Source of the DNA: CAZBME01 sp964645835
GTDB taxonomy: Bacteria; Desulfobacterota; Syntrophia; Syntrophales; UBA8958
Reading direction: 5' to 3'
Length of the DNA stretch: 64,000 nucleotides
Assembly: GCA_964645835.1 (NCBI GenBank)
Contig: CAZYDG010000060.1
Location: 58,500-122,499 of the forward strand
Both the position numbers and the translations under genes were made by a program. The notes under the pieces were generated by a model, which was given only the letters and a program-made list of their open reading frames with translations, did no database searches and was not told the DNA's origin. Position 1 is the stretch's first letter, and every line of letters starts with the position of its first letter. Below are positions 36,237 to 44,415 of the stretch, in pieces.

Positions 36237-36256
36237 ACAAAAAAACCAATCACAAA

Positions 36257-36288
36257 CCTTCCCCCACTTTTCTCCCGGTGGGGGAAGC
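36257..36288. terminator. Hairpin after the selenoprotein gene
   Basis: CTTCCCCCAC and GTGGGGGAAG are exact complements around a 10-base loop, 20 bases after the selenoprotein stop. There is no T-run, so this may instead be a repeat remnant. Confidence 0.4.
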
Positions 36289-36306
36289 TTGAGAGACAGC
36301 GTAACC

Positions 36307-37257
36307 ATGAATTACGAAGACGCAGCTCAGCATCATGCTATACCTTCCGATCCGCTGGAAAAAACAGCGGAAGATCACGTGAAGGCCGGCCGATACGATG
36401 AGGCCATCCATATCTACCAAAAACTCATTGAACGTCACCCCGAAGAAGATTCCTTTGCCCTTGCCCTGGCTTGGGCCTATCACGACCATGGGCAAATCGG
36501 CGACGCCATCGATTGTTTCGAGAAACTTTTCGAAAAGGAAATCTCCCGGCGCATCTTTACGGGTTTCGCCTTTGACGAACTCGTTCGGATATTCAAACGG
36601 GAGGGGCTTTATGACCGTCTGCTTAACCTCTGTGAACGGGTTATCGCAGTGCAGCCAGCCGACTTTGCGCTCTTGGGCGATCTGGCCGAGGCCTGCCTGA
36701 AGACGGGTCAGGCGGAGCGGGCTGCCGGTGTCTACCGTAAGATGATCGAGATGGAGCCCGAAGCCGCTGTTGTTTATTGCGGTCTGGGAAGCGCCCTTTT
36801 GGCCAAAGACGATTTCACGGGCGCCGAAGAGGCTTATAAAAATGCCGTAGCCGTTGAGCCGGAAAAAGCGGCTTCTTTCTATTGCCGTCTGGCCGATGAA
36901 TACCGCCGGATGGGGCATGGAAATCACGCGATTGAGGCCATTGGCAACTGTTTGGTTTTGAATGCCGCGGAACCGGCCTATTATCTCATGATGGGGGATA
37001 TTCTGATCGAAAGCGGAAAGATCGATGAGGGCACTCAGATGTATGGCACGGCGATCCGGTTAAAGCCTTCGTTTGCAGGGGCGTATTATCACCGCCTGGG
37101 CAATACAATGAGTGGAATGGCATACCATGAGCAGGCCGCCAATGCTTTCCGGAATGCCATGACCGCCGACCCGTCAAACCCTTTTTACCGATTGAAGCTG
37201 GCAGAGGCTTATGTGGCCCTGGGCCGGGGGGATCTGGCCCTGGAATTGATTGAATAA
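36307..37257 (+). CDS. TPR-repeat protein
   Basis: A 316-residue, all-helical protein with about seven tetratricopeptide repeats (for example AGRYDEAIHIYQKLIERHP, TGQAERAAGVYRKMIEMEP, EEAYKNAVAVEPEKAA). No signal peptide or enzyme motif, so a cytoplasmic scaffold. An upstream TTG at 36289 is an alternative start; the ATG at 36307 gives the cleaner N-terminus. Partners are unknown. Confidence 0.82.
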   Translation: MNYEDAAQHHAIPSDPLEKTAEDHVKAGRYDEAIHIYQKLIERHPEEDSFALALAWAYHDHGQIGDAIDCFEKLFEKEISRRIFTGFAFDELVRIFKREGLYDRLLNLCERVIAVQPADFALLGDLAEACLKTGQAERAAGVYRKMIEMEPEAAVVYCGLGSALLAKDDFTGAEEAYKNAVAVEPEKAASFYCRLADEYRRMGHGNHAIEAIGNCLVLNAAEPAYYLMMGDILIESGKIDEGTQMYGTAIRLKPSFAGAYYHRLGNTMSGMAYHEQAANAFRNAMTADPSNPFYRLKLAEAYVALGRGDLALELIE

Positions 37258-37302
37258 TCGAACAAGTCCATCTAATACAATATAACATTTTTTCCGCATC
37301 AA

Positions 37303-38090
37303 TGTAGGGTGGATGAAGCGAAGCGCATCCACCATTTGCCTATTGAAAAAGCCCTCCTGCAGAGATAATTATTTTTACCCCATCCCCACCCTGACCCTCC
37401 CCTTGAAGGGGAGGGGAAAATTCTGTGCGTTCCTTACCCTCGATGCTGAGGGGAGAATTCTGTGCAACTGAAACATCGTTTACATTTTAGACCGGGTACA
37501 TGGTTTACACTTTGAATTGCATTTTTTTAATACGGCATAGGGGGTCATCCTCCTTGCCGTCAAGTGTAAACTATGTACCCGGTTTGTTTTGTAAATTATG
37601 TTATCGGATTGTACCCCTCTGGAGGGGGATTCAGGGGGAGGCTAGGAGGGGGATGGGGTTCATTTGTTCGAATTTGTGTTGTTTCCTCTGGAGGGAGACC
37701 GTGTTGCAAATAGTGTTTCTCTAATCGATTCTACTGTAGCGCAGGACTTCAGTCCTGCAAATGCTTTGTAAGTTTAAGATCTTAAATAAAAAAACGCAGA
37801 CCTAAAGGTCTGGACGACAGTAAGTCGAATGTAACAAATATTTGAATTGCGACACAGTCTTGCGGCGCAGGGCGGTTAAGTCCCTCTGTGTTGTCCCCCT
37901 CTGTAGGCGGGCCCAGGGGCGGTTAAGTCTCTCTGTGTTGTCCCCCTCTGGAGGGGGATTCAGGGGGAGGTTACCGGTTACCTTCTATCCCTCCCCCTTC
38001 AGGGGAAGGCAGAAATTCTCTACATTCCTCCCCCTTCAAGGGGGAGGCTAGGAGGGGGATGGGGTTATTCGCCTTAAAGTAAAAAAACCG
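37303..38090. repeat. Cluster of small intergenic repeats
   Basis: The 835-bp gap after the TPR gene carries no gene. It holds a TAGGGTGGATGAAGCGAAGCG hairpin (37303-37334, related to 6081-6150); a 93-bp unit bounded by 22-bp inverted repeats ACCGGGTACATGGTTTACACTT at 37491-37512 and 37562-37583; a 150-bp unit at 37711-37860 (copy A1) also present at 63451-63754; and several CCCCTCTGGAGGGG units up to 38060. Confidence 0.75.
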
Positions 38091-38092
38091 CC

Positions 38093-38584
38093 TCAGTTTT
38101 TCCCCAGCTTCTTCAGCGATTCCTTAAATACCTGATAAAAGGTAGTGTTGTCGGACAGCGCTTTTTTGAAGACAGAAGGGAAATCTGCCATATTGGTCGT
38201 ATTGATGATAAGATCGACGCTGTTGTTGAAAGCAGCCATGTTGTCCATCGTGCGGAAGCGCTCCGACAAAAGAACGACAAAGGTCTGACGTCTTGTCACC
38301 ATGGGTAGGGCAGACAGATACCGGAGCAGGTCGTTGGCATCGGGATTGTCCGTATCGAAACGCTCGTTCAGGATCACAACATTGTAATTGTCAAAACGGG
38401 TTTTTTTCAATGCGTCCCGTGCGTTGTCGGATTCAGCGGTCCGGTACCCCATCGTCTTCAGGGCTTCTGTGATCTTTTCTCTGGTGGCCCCGTCGGGCTC
38501 GCATATAAGGGCCGTCTTCGTTCCTTCTTCAACGAATTCAAAGGGTGTATCCGAGGCGTTTGCAACGGCTGTCTGTTCTTCCAT
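38093..38584 (-). CDS. Degenerate receiver-domain protein
   Basis: A 163-residue protein. Residues 23-150 look like a receiver domain (TALICEPDGATREKITEALKTMGY), but the phosphoacceptor position is Asn73 (VVILNERF) and the conserved Lys is missing (INTTNM). It therefore cannot take a phosphate and may act as a fixed adaptor. Next to pilT-like genes on the same strand and 29 bases after the second; probably part of the same transcript and of twitching regulation. Confidence 0.72.
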   Translation of the reverse strand: MEEQTAVANASDTPFEFVEEGTKTALICEPDGATREKITEALKTMGYRTAESDNARDALKKTRFDNYNVVILNERFDTDNPDANDLLRYLSALPMVTRRQTFVVLLSERFRTMDNMAAFNNSVDLIINTTNMADFPSVFKKALSDNTTFYQVFKESLKKLGKN

Positions 38585-38613
38585 GCGATAGTTCTCCTTA
38601 TTCCTTATGGCGA

Positions 38614-39792
38614 TCAGCGAAAGCGATTGACCGGTTTGCCGTAACTCTGGTCGATCTCCAGTTTTCCCAGGTCAGTAGTCGCCTGACCGGCCGCGCTCTT
38701 GACGGAATCGATGCCCCGGCCCACGATGCCCTTGTTGGAGGCATAGGCCCGCGACGTTTCTTCCGTGACCTGCCCGGCCTTGAACAATTCTACGATATAA
38801 TCGTCGAATGTCGTCATACCGAAGGCTTTCCCGGCCTGGATGATCTCGTAGAAGGTCTTTCCTTCCGATTCGCCGTTTAAGATCGTATCCTTGATGCGCA
38901 GGTTCGTCCCCATTATTTCGAAGGCCGCCACTCGGCCGCCGCCCACTTTAGGCAAAAGCCGTTGACAGACGATCCACCGCACCGTATCGGACAAGCGGAT
39001 GCGAATCTGGTTTTCTTCTTCGGAAGGGAACATGCCGAGGATACGGTTGATGGTCTGACCTGCATCGACGGTGTGGAGGGTGCTGACGACAAGGTGGCCC
39101 GTTTCGGCAGCTGACAGGCCGATCTCCACCGTTTCCCGGTCCCGCATTTCACCGACGAGGATCACCTTGGGGGCCTGGCGCAGGGCCGCCCGCAAGCCGC
39201 TGGCAAAGGTGTCGAAGTCGTTGCCCATTTCCCGCTGGTTGAAGGTCGCCTTCTTGTGGGGATGGGAGAATTCGACGGGGTCTTCGAGGGTAACGATGTG
39301 AACCGATTTCGACTCGTTGATCTGGTTCAGGACGGCGGCCAGGGACGTCGATTTACCGCTGCCGGTTGCGCCTGTGACGAAGATGATGCCGTTTTTCTCC
39401 TCCGCCATTTTGGTGAAGGCCTCCGGGAGGTTGAGATCCGCGCAGGTTGGGATACGGGTCTCCAGCTTTCTCAAAACGATTGAATAGTGTCCCCGTTGAG
39501 AAAAAATGTTGACGCGGAAACGGGCCTTGCCGGGAAGTTCATAAGAGGAGTCGCAGGAACCTTCGCGCAGGAGGGTCTCCGTCAGGCGGCGGTCCCGGTT
39601 GATGAGGTTCATGGCGAAGATTTCCGTTTGGAAAGGCGTGAGTTTGGGAAAGGACGGATCAAGCTCCACGCCCGACAACTGGCCCGATGCTTCAACCTGA
39701 AAAGGCTTGCCCACAGTGATGTTCAAATCCGATACATTGCCGTAGGAATCGAGCATTTTCCCAAGGATATAATCTATTTCCTGTTTGCGCAT
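38614..39792 (-). CDS. PilT/PilU-type retraction ATPase
   Basis: A 392-residue hexameric ATPase of the type II/IV secretion class with Walker A GATGSGKS (141-148), Asp box ILVGEMRDRETVEIGL, and His box STLHTVDA. It resembles PilU, with a C-terminal tail of about 40 residues beyond PilT length (KGIVGRGIDSVKSAAGQ). PilU-type motors aid pilus retraction. It follows pilT by 12 bases. Confidence 0.85.
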   Translation of the reverse strand: MRKQEIDYILGKMLDSYGNVSDLNITVGKPFQVEASGQLSGVELDPSFPKLTPFQTEIFAMNLINRDRRLTETLLREGSCDSSYELPGKARFRVNIFSQRGHYSIVLRKLETRIPTCADLNLPEAFTKMAEEKNGIIFVTGATGSGKSTSLAAVLNQINESKSVHIVTLEDPVEFSHPHKKATFNQREMGNDFDTFASGLRAALRQAPKVILVGEMRDRETVEIGLSAAETGHLVVSTLHTVDAGQTINRILGMFPSEEENQIRIRLSDTVRWIVCQRLLPKVGGGRVAAFEIMGTNLRIKDTILNGESEGKTFYEIIQAGKAFGMTTFDDYIVELFKAGQVTEETSRAYASNKGIVGRGIDSVKSAAGQATTDLGKLEIDQSYGKPVNRFR

Positions 39793-39804
39793 GGTTTGGT
39801 CCCC

Positions 39805-40887
39805 CTATGCATCAGTGAAGTCCGCCGGCGGCGTCTTAAGGAATGGTCTGAATCTCTGCTTATCGTTCGCCTTGGCATAGGCCTCATCCGGGCCGATCCA
39901 CCCTTTGTTGAGGAGGTCGGCAACGGCGTCATCCAGAAGCTGCATGCCGTACTTTTTGCCGGTCTGGATCATGGAGGGAATCTGGAAAGTTTTTGATTCA
40001 CGGATAAGGTTCCGGACGGCCGTGTTGGCAATGAGAATTTCCAGGGCGGCGCAGCGGCCTTTTTTATCGACCCGTTTAAAGAGGACCTGAGCCACGACGG
40101 CCCGCAGTCCGTCGGCCAATGTAGAGCGGATCTGTTGCTGTTCACTTGCGGGGAAGACCTCGATGACGCGGTCGACCGTTTTGGCCGCGCTGGTCGTGTG
40201 CAGGGTGCCGAAAACAAGATGGCCCGTGGAGGCCGCTTCGACGGCCAGGCGGATCGTCTCCAGATCCCGCATTTCACCGACGAGGATGATGTCAGGGTCT
40301 TCACGGAGTGCGCCGCGGAGGGCCGCCGAAAAGGTCTTTGTGTGAACACCCACCTCACGGTGATTGACGATGCAGCTTTGGCTCTGATGAACGAATTCGA
40401 TGGGGTCTTCGACGGTGATTATGTGGTCTTTACGGGTCCGGTTCGCCTCGTCGATAATGGCTGCCAGGGTCGTCGATTTACCGCTTCCCGTCGGTCCCGT
40501 GACGAGGACGAGCCCCCTTGGCAGAGAAGCCAGTTTGGAGACAACGGCGGGCAGGCCCAATTGATCGGCGGTCAGGATGGTGCTGGGAATTTCACGAAAG
40601 ACGGCGGCGCAACCCCATTTCTGCATGAAGAAGTTGGCCCTGTAACGGGCGAGATTCGGGATTTCGTATGCGAAATCGACATCACCCGTCTCTTCGAATT
40701 GCTTGACTTTATGTTCCGGGGCGATCTCGTAAAGCATGGCCTTGAGGCCGTCGTTATCCAGGATGTCGTATTTGATTCGCTCGATCTCTCCGCGGATGCG
40801 GATGGCGGGCTGCTGCCCCGTAACCAGGTGCAAGTCCGATGCACCCTGATCATGCATTAATTGGAAAAAAGCATCAATCTTGGCCAT
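39805..40887 (-). CDS. pilT: Twitching motility ATPase PilT
   Basis: A 360-residue ATPase that drives type IV pilus retraction. Walker A GPTGSGKS (131-138), Asp box ILVGEMRDLETIRLAV, His box GTLHTTSAAKTVDR, and a C-terminal QTGKKYGMQ element are all intact. It is the first gene of the pilT-pilU-receiver set. No pilus subunit genes are near. Confidence 0.93.
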   Translation of the reverse strand: MAKIDAFFQLMHDQGASDLHLVTGQQPAIRIRGEIERIKYDILDNDGLKAMLYEIAPEHKVKQFEETGDVDFAYEIPNLARYRANFFMQKWGCAAVFREIPSTILTADQLGLPAVVSKLASLPRGLVLVTGPTGSGKSTTLAAIIDEANRTRKDHIITVEDPIEFVHQSQSCIVNHREVGVHTKTFSAALRGALREDPDIILVGEMRDLETIRLAVEAASTGHLVFGTLHTTSAAKTVDRVIEVFPASEQQQIRSTLADGLRAVVAQVLFKRVDKKGRCAALEILIANTAVRNLIRESKTFQIPSMIQTGKKYGMQLLDDAVADLLNKGWIGPDEAYAKANDKQRFRPFLKTPPADFTDA

Positions 40888-41042
40888 AGATTTCCTCCGT
40901 TGGGCTGCATTCTAAGGACATATAGCGCGCATAATAGGGGAACCTCTGAGCGATGTCAAGATTGAAAATACTTGCCTCTTGACACAGGGATAGCAAATCA
41001 GATATGGTGCCGAAACGTTCATCCATGCACACAGCCAACCAT

Positions 41043-41118
41043 GGGGATGTAGCTCAGCTGGGAGAGCGCGGCGTTCGCAATGCCGAGGCCAGGGGTTCGA
41101 TCCCCCTCATCTCCACCA
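41043..41118 (+). tRNA. tRNA-Ala (anticodon CGC)
   Basis: A 76-base cloverleaf with 7-bp acceptor stem GGGGATG/CATCTCC including the alanine identity pair G3-U70, D-arm GCTC/GAGC, anticodon loop TTCGCAA (CGC), T-arm AGGGG-TTCGATC-CCCCT, and encoded CCA. Its 3' end is the left junction of the proposed island. Confidence 0.95.
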
Positions 41119-41180
41119 AGACATAGTCCAAGGACATCCAAAGAAGTAAAAAACCCGTTAGAAATAGCGGGTTTTTTATT
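41118..41180 (+). repeat. Left direct repeat of the island (att-like), with tRNA terminator
   Basis: This 63-base segment starts at the last base of the tRNA and includes a terminator (AACCCGTTAGAAATAGCGGGTTTTTT). It matches 58131-58193 in 56 of 63 positions. The right copy is preceded by CCCCTCATCC, similar to the tRNA 3' end CCCCTCATCTCC. This is what integration at a tRNA 3' end leaves. Confidence 0.75.
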
Positions 41181-41275
41181 AGTGTTTGTCCGGGGATATA
41201 ATGCCCCGCTTTATCTTGAAGCATTGACCGTTTATCCAATATTGTTTCTCTTGCCTAGTTCTGATGGCCTAATTC

Positions 41276-42370
41276 TTAGAATCCCTGAGGCACCAGTCCC
41301 AGGCTGTTGATGGACTCGTTGACCATTGCCAGGGCCTCATGTACTTCAAGGACTTTCTTATAGTCCCAGTACTTCAATTTTACGCCTAAATTCGGCACTT
41401 GCCCGGCATGTTTTTTGATCTTTTCCAATTGGAGGACATCCGAAACAGCGACAACACCTTGGACAGCAGGGTTGTTGAGGGCCTTTAGAAGATTAAGAAT
41501 GAGACCGTCTATACTGCCTTTCGTCTGCACCTCGAAAACGTAAATCACCCTGCCCATATTGCCGATCGTCGCCTCCCAGATTGCATCTACGACGGATCCA
41601 TCAGCAACTTTCTTTTCCGTATTGCTCTTGAAACCCAGCCAGGTTCCTATATCCGATAGCTTGTCTCGGATTTCATTATGAATGAATTTTGACGTTTCCG
41701 CATCCAAGACCTCTTTTATGGGGTCTTCTTTCGGTTTCTTTATCTTTGAATAGATTTGGCTGAGATTGTCTTCGACCTGTAGTTCGTCCCAGATAAAGTA
41801 GTCGACAGTAAGTAAATTGACGCCTTGAATGCCGGCCGAATTCATTTCGGAGGCAATAATCTTAGTTACCTGTGATAATTCCTCGTATTTTTGCCCAGTC
41901 ATCTGATAATTATAGCGGGGTAGTTTTTGCACTCCAAGATAGTCGAGTCCAACATAAGCCCTGCGATTCCAGAGCATACAGCTTTCTGGATGAACGTGGC
42001 AGAGGATTTCGCTCACCATGGCGGGGCCGAACCCTTTAATACTTTTCATGAAGCTATCCCATCTTTTTGCCATGGGTGACTGATTCCAGACAAGTTCGGC
42101 CAGTTCTTTTCTCAACGTATCCAGGCCGTTATCCTGGATGTATTTGTCAACCGCAAACTTTTTGTTACCCCACATGAGCATCGCCCAGAGCCGTGAAATA
42201 TAGCTGTAAAAATCGTCCTCGGACATGGACAGGATTCGTTTCCTGGTCCAGGACTGGAAATAATCCATCCGTTCCTTACGTTGCGCCAGGTCTTCCGCAT
42301 GTTTATCTGGGTTCTCTTCTAGATTGTTCTTGTAGTTTGCGATGTGCTTTCTCAGGAGGGCGATATTCAC
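41276..42370 (-). CDS. Putative HhH + PD-(D/E)xK nuclease at the end of the defence operon
   Basis: A 364-residue protein I cannot place in a named family. The middle has a helix-hairpin-helix-like segment (SIKGFGPAMVSEILCHVHP) as in DNA glycosylases. The C-terminal part has VVDAIWEATIGNMG then VIYVFEVQTKGS, fitting a D...ExQ/K catalytic core of restriction-endonuclease-like folds. It lies 130 bases after the RES gene on the same strand, so it may be the last gene of the defence operon. Nuclease activity is inferred from motif shape only. Confidence 0.6.
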   Translation of the reverse strand: MNIALLRKHIANYKNNLEENPDKHAEDLAQRKERMDYFQSWTRKRILSMSEDDFYSYISRLWAMLMWGNKKFAVDKYIQDNGLDTLRKELAELVWNQSPMAKRWDSFMKSIKGFGPAMVSEILCHVHPESCMLWNRRAYVGLDYLGVQKLPRYNYQMTGQKYEELSQVTKIIASEMNSAGIQGVNLLTVDYFIWDELQVEDNLSQIYSKIKKPKEDPIKEVLDAETSKFIHNEIRDKLSDIGTWLGFKSNTEKKVADGSVVDAIWEATIGNMGRVIYVFEVQTKGSIDGLILNLLKALNNPAVQGVVAVSDVLQLEKIKKHAGQVPNLGVKLKYWDYKKVLEVHEALAMVNESINSLGLVPQGF

Positions 42371-42500
42371 AGTGATTCCTTTCCGGAAAAATTATTCATT
42401 AAATTAAAGATGATAACACTTTTTCAATACGAATCAGGCTGCATGTTCCTATCCCGGAATCTCGTGCGTTCAAATGCTATCATGGCGCCTGACGCCTCGC

Positions 42501-43571
42501 TTATTTTTTTGCCGGTCTCGGCGAAAAATCAAGTTCATACAATTTTGTGCTGATGCAACGGACTTTATTGTCGTTAAATACTGCAACATTGTATCCCTTG
42601 CTTACCGAGCTCTTATAAATAACTCCAGCGAATCCTTTATGCTTGATGAATTCGCATAGATATTGAAGGGGAAGGTATTCAAGTTCCGGATCTTCCGGGT
42701 TTATGGGTTTCGATATTTCAGATCCTAGCTTCCTGAGAAAGGCGGCATGCTGTATAATGTATTCTAATTCGTGGCCATGCTTGAAAGGAGAGTCGATTCC
42801 TGGGTTTCTCAGATCTATCACCTTAAGAGAATTAATGATTTTAAATTTGCCGACAGTAATTCTATCATGAATTCCTGGTCTAATTTCTGCTATGGCGGTT
42901 TCTGCATCAGATGCAAGGTATAGATATGGAATCCCCTTGGGATTGGCACGGCCGTGCTGGCTTTGCTTAGCGGAAGGTTTACCCATCCGTTGAGGTTTGA
43001 ACTGATGGATGGCTTTTCGAGTATTGTTGCGCGCTCTGTAGAGCAATTCATTGTCTAATGAAATTGATAGATAAGAAAGCAAATCCCCGAGATTATACAG
43101 ATCAACCTGTTTTTTAATAAAAAATCTGTTTTCATATTTAATTTCGTTGCAGAAATCTTCCCATCTTTTTTTCAATTCATCTGCAATATCATCATCTGTT
43201 CCCCAATATTCGTTCTCCCTTTCAACATAGGATTCTAAGAACTGAGGTGGACCCTCTTTGCGGTCACCAGGAAACATAGAGCGTAAGAGTTCTTCTTGTT
43301 CCTTATAGTCTAAATTAAATATTTCCCAATCGTTATTAAGTTTCTCCCATATGAATTCGCCATCATACTCTTTCAGCTCTTCCGTGGGCATAAAATCTTC
43401 CACGATAGAATAAAGGTGTATCACAGGCAGGAAAAGATCAGCTAATTCTTCAGGATCAATGCAATATGCACTGTTCTTGCAGCAGAAATCGCAGGTACCA
43501 CGATGGCCATTTTCTTTCAAATAGCTTTTTAAGTATTCGTCGCTAAAGCAATTAGGGCAACAAAGATTCAT
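42501..43571 (-). CDS. RES-domain protein with N-terminal zinc-ribbon (HEPN/RES type)
   Basis: A 356-residue protein. The N-terminus has Cys pairs C5-x2-C8 and C27-x2-C30, a likely zinc ribbon. The C-terminal RES domain has LLYRARNN, then GRANPKGIPYLYLASDAETAIAEIRP, the signature of RES NAD+-degrading toxins (Arg, Tyr, Glu site). No Xre-type antitoxin is beside it. As a gene placed after an ATPase-HNH pair in a defence operon, it may deplete NAD+ upon infection; this is inference. ATG at 43571 with GGAG nine bases upstream; the gene is visibly AT-richer than hsd genes. Confidence 0.8.
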   Translation of the reverse strand: MNLCCPNCFSDEYLKSYLKENGHRGTCDFCCKNSAYCIDPEELADLFLPVIHLYSIVEDFMPTEELKEYDGEFIWEKLNNDWEIFNLDYKEQEELLRSMFPGDRKEGPPQFLESYVERENEYWGTDDDIADELKKRWEDFCNEIKYENRFFIKKQVDLYNLGDLLSYLSISLDNELLYRARNNTRKAIHQFKPQRMGKPSAKQSQHGRANPKGIPYLYLASDAETAIAEIRPGIHDRITVGKFKIINSLKVIDLRNPGIDSPFKHGHELEYIIQHAAFLRKLGSEISKPINPEDPELEYLPLQYLCEFIKHKGFAGVIYKSSVSKGYNVAVFNDNKVRCISTKLYELDFSPRPAKK

Positions 43572-43599
43572 AATGACGACTCCTAAATCATATTGACAT

Positions 43600-44415
43600 T
43601 CAAGCACTCTGAAGTAAGCCTAACAAACGAGGATCGCCGGTGCTTAGCACACAGGCGCGGGCAACGGCAGATAGTTCTTTTTCTTCGCGCATCATGCTCC
43701 GGATTTCCTTCGCACATGTTTTGGCCTGATTTCGTGCAATTACATTCGTGCCATTGCTGCGATTAAGCTTTCCCAACTCATCCCGGTATAGTTGAATTCT
43801 TCGCCAACACTCATTCCAGATGGTCTTTCGCTTGTCCACAAGGGGTGGAAAGTCGAGGTTGAACCTTTCCACGGAATATTCAACTCGTTCTTTGTCCCAC
43901 GCAGCTTCAAGACCCGGCGCAGGTATGGCGCGACCTTCGACATTGAACGACAGCAGGTTCGGATCATCCTCATCAATAGGGTCCAGCAGTTGCGGATCTT
44001 CATAACGGAGGTCATCGTCCGGGCACGCCGCGCGCGCACATCCTTCTCGAAGGGGAAAGTACGTGCTCTTCTTGCGGTTGCCTGCATTTCCGCAGATGCG
44101 AAGGTTCTGCCAATCAAAGGCCAGCCACCAATAACCATCATACTCAGTTCCATCTAGGTCTTTGGCCGATTTTTTTGGCCGGAAATGCTCTACATCCCAA
44201 TGGCTGAAGCAATCTTTCGCTTCGGAGAACCAGCATTTTCCATGTGAGAGGGAAAGCAGCCACGTTTTCAGTTCACCCCACACCTTGCTATTATGATCTA
44301 TTATCTTTTTACGGGCTTCTGCGTCCGGAGCGGTTTTAAGTTCTTCAATAAGTCTGTTGGCCTTATCAATCCAAGCTTGGTCGGGGCATTGCTCTTTAAG
44401 GGGAATATGTCTCAT
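43600..44415 (-). CDS. HNH endonuclease, Septu PtuB-like
   Basis: A 271-residue protein. The HNH site includes CWFSEAKDC, DVEHFRPK (His77) and WLAFDWQNLRICGNAGN, followed by STYFPL and LLDPIDEDDP. This layout fits HNH proteins paired with AAA ATPases in Septu-type systems. Its ATG overlaps the ATPase gene by 4 bases. The protein probably cleaves nucleic acid when the ATPase partner is triggered. Confidence 0.8.
   Translation of the reverse strand: MRHIPLKEQCPDQAWIDKANRLIEELKTAPDAEARKKIIDHNSKVWGELKTWLLSLSHGKCWFSEAKDCFSHWDVEHFRPKKSAKDLDGTEYDGYWWLAFDWQNLRICGNAGNRKKSTYFPLREGCARAACPDDDLRYEDPQLLDPIDEDDPNLLSFNVEGRAIPAPGLEAAWDKERVEYSVERFNLDFPPLVDKRKTIWNECWRRIQLYRDELGKLNRSNGTNVIARNQAKTCAKEIRSMMREEKELSAVARACVLSTGDPRLLGLLQSA

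Noticed and set aside
37700..38090. Repeated CCCCTCTGGAGGGG units as a CRISPR array
   Set aside because: Units are irregularly spaced, vary in orientation, are self-complementary intergenic hairpins, and no cas genes are present.
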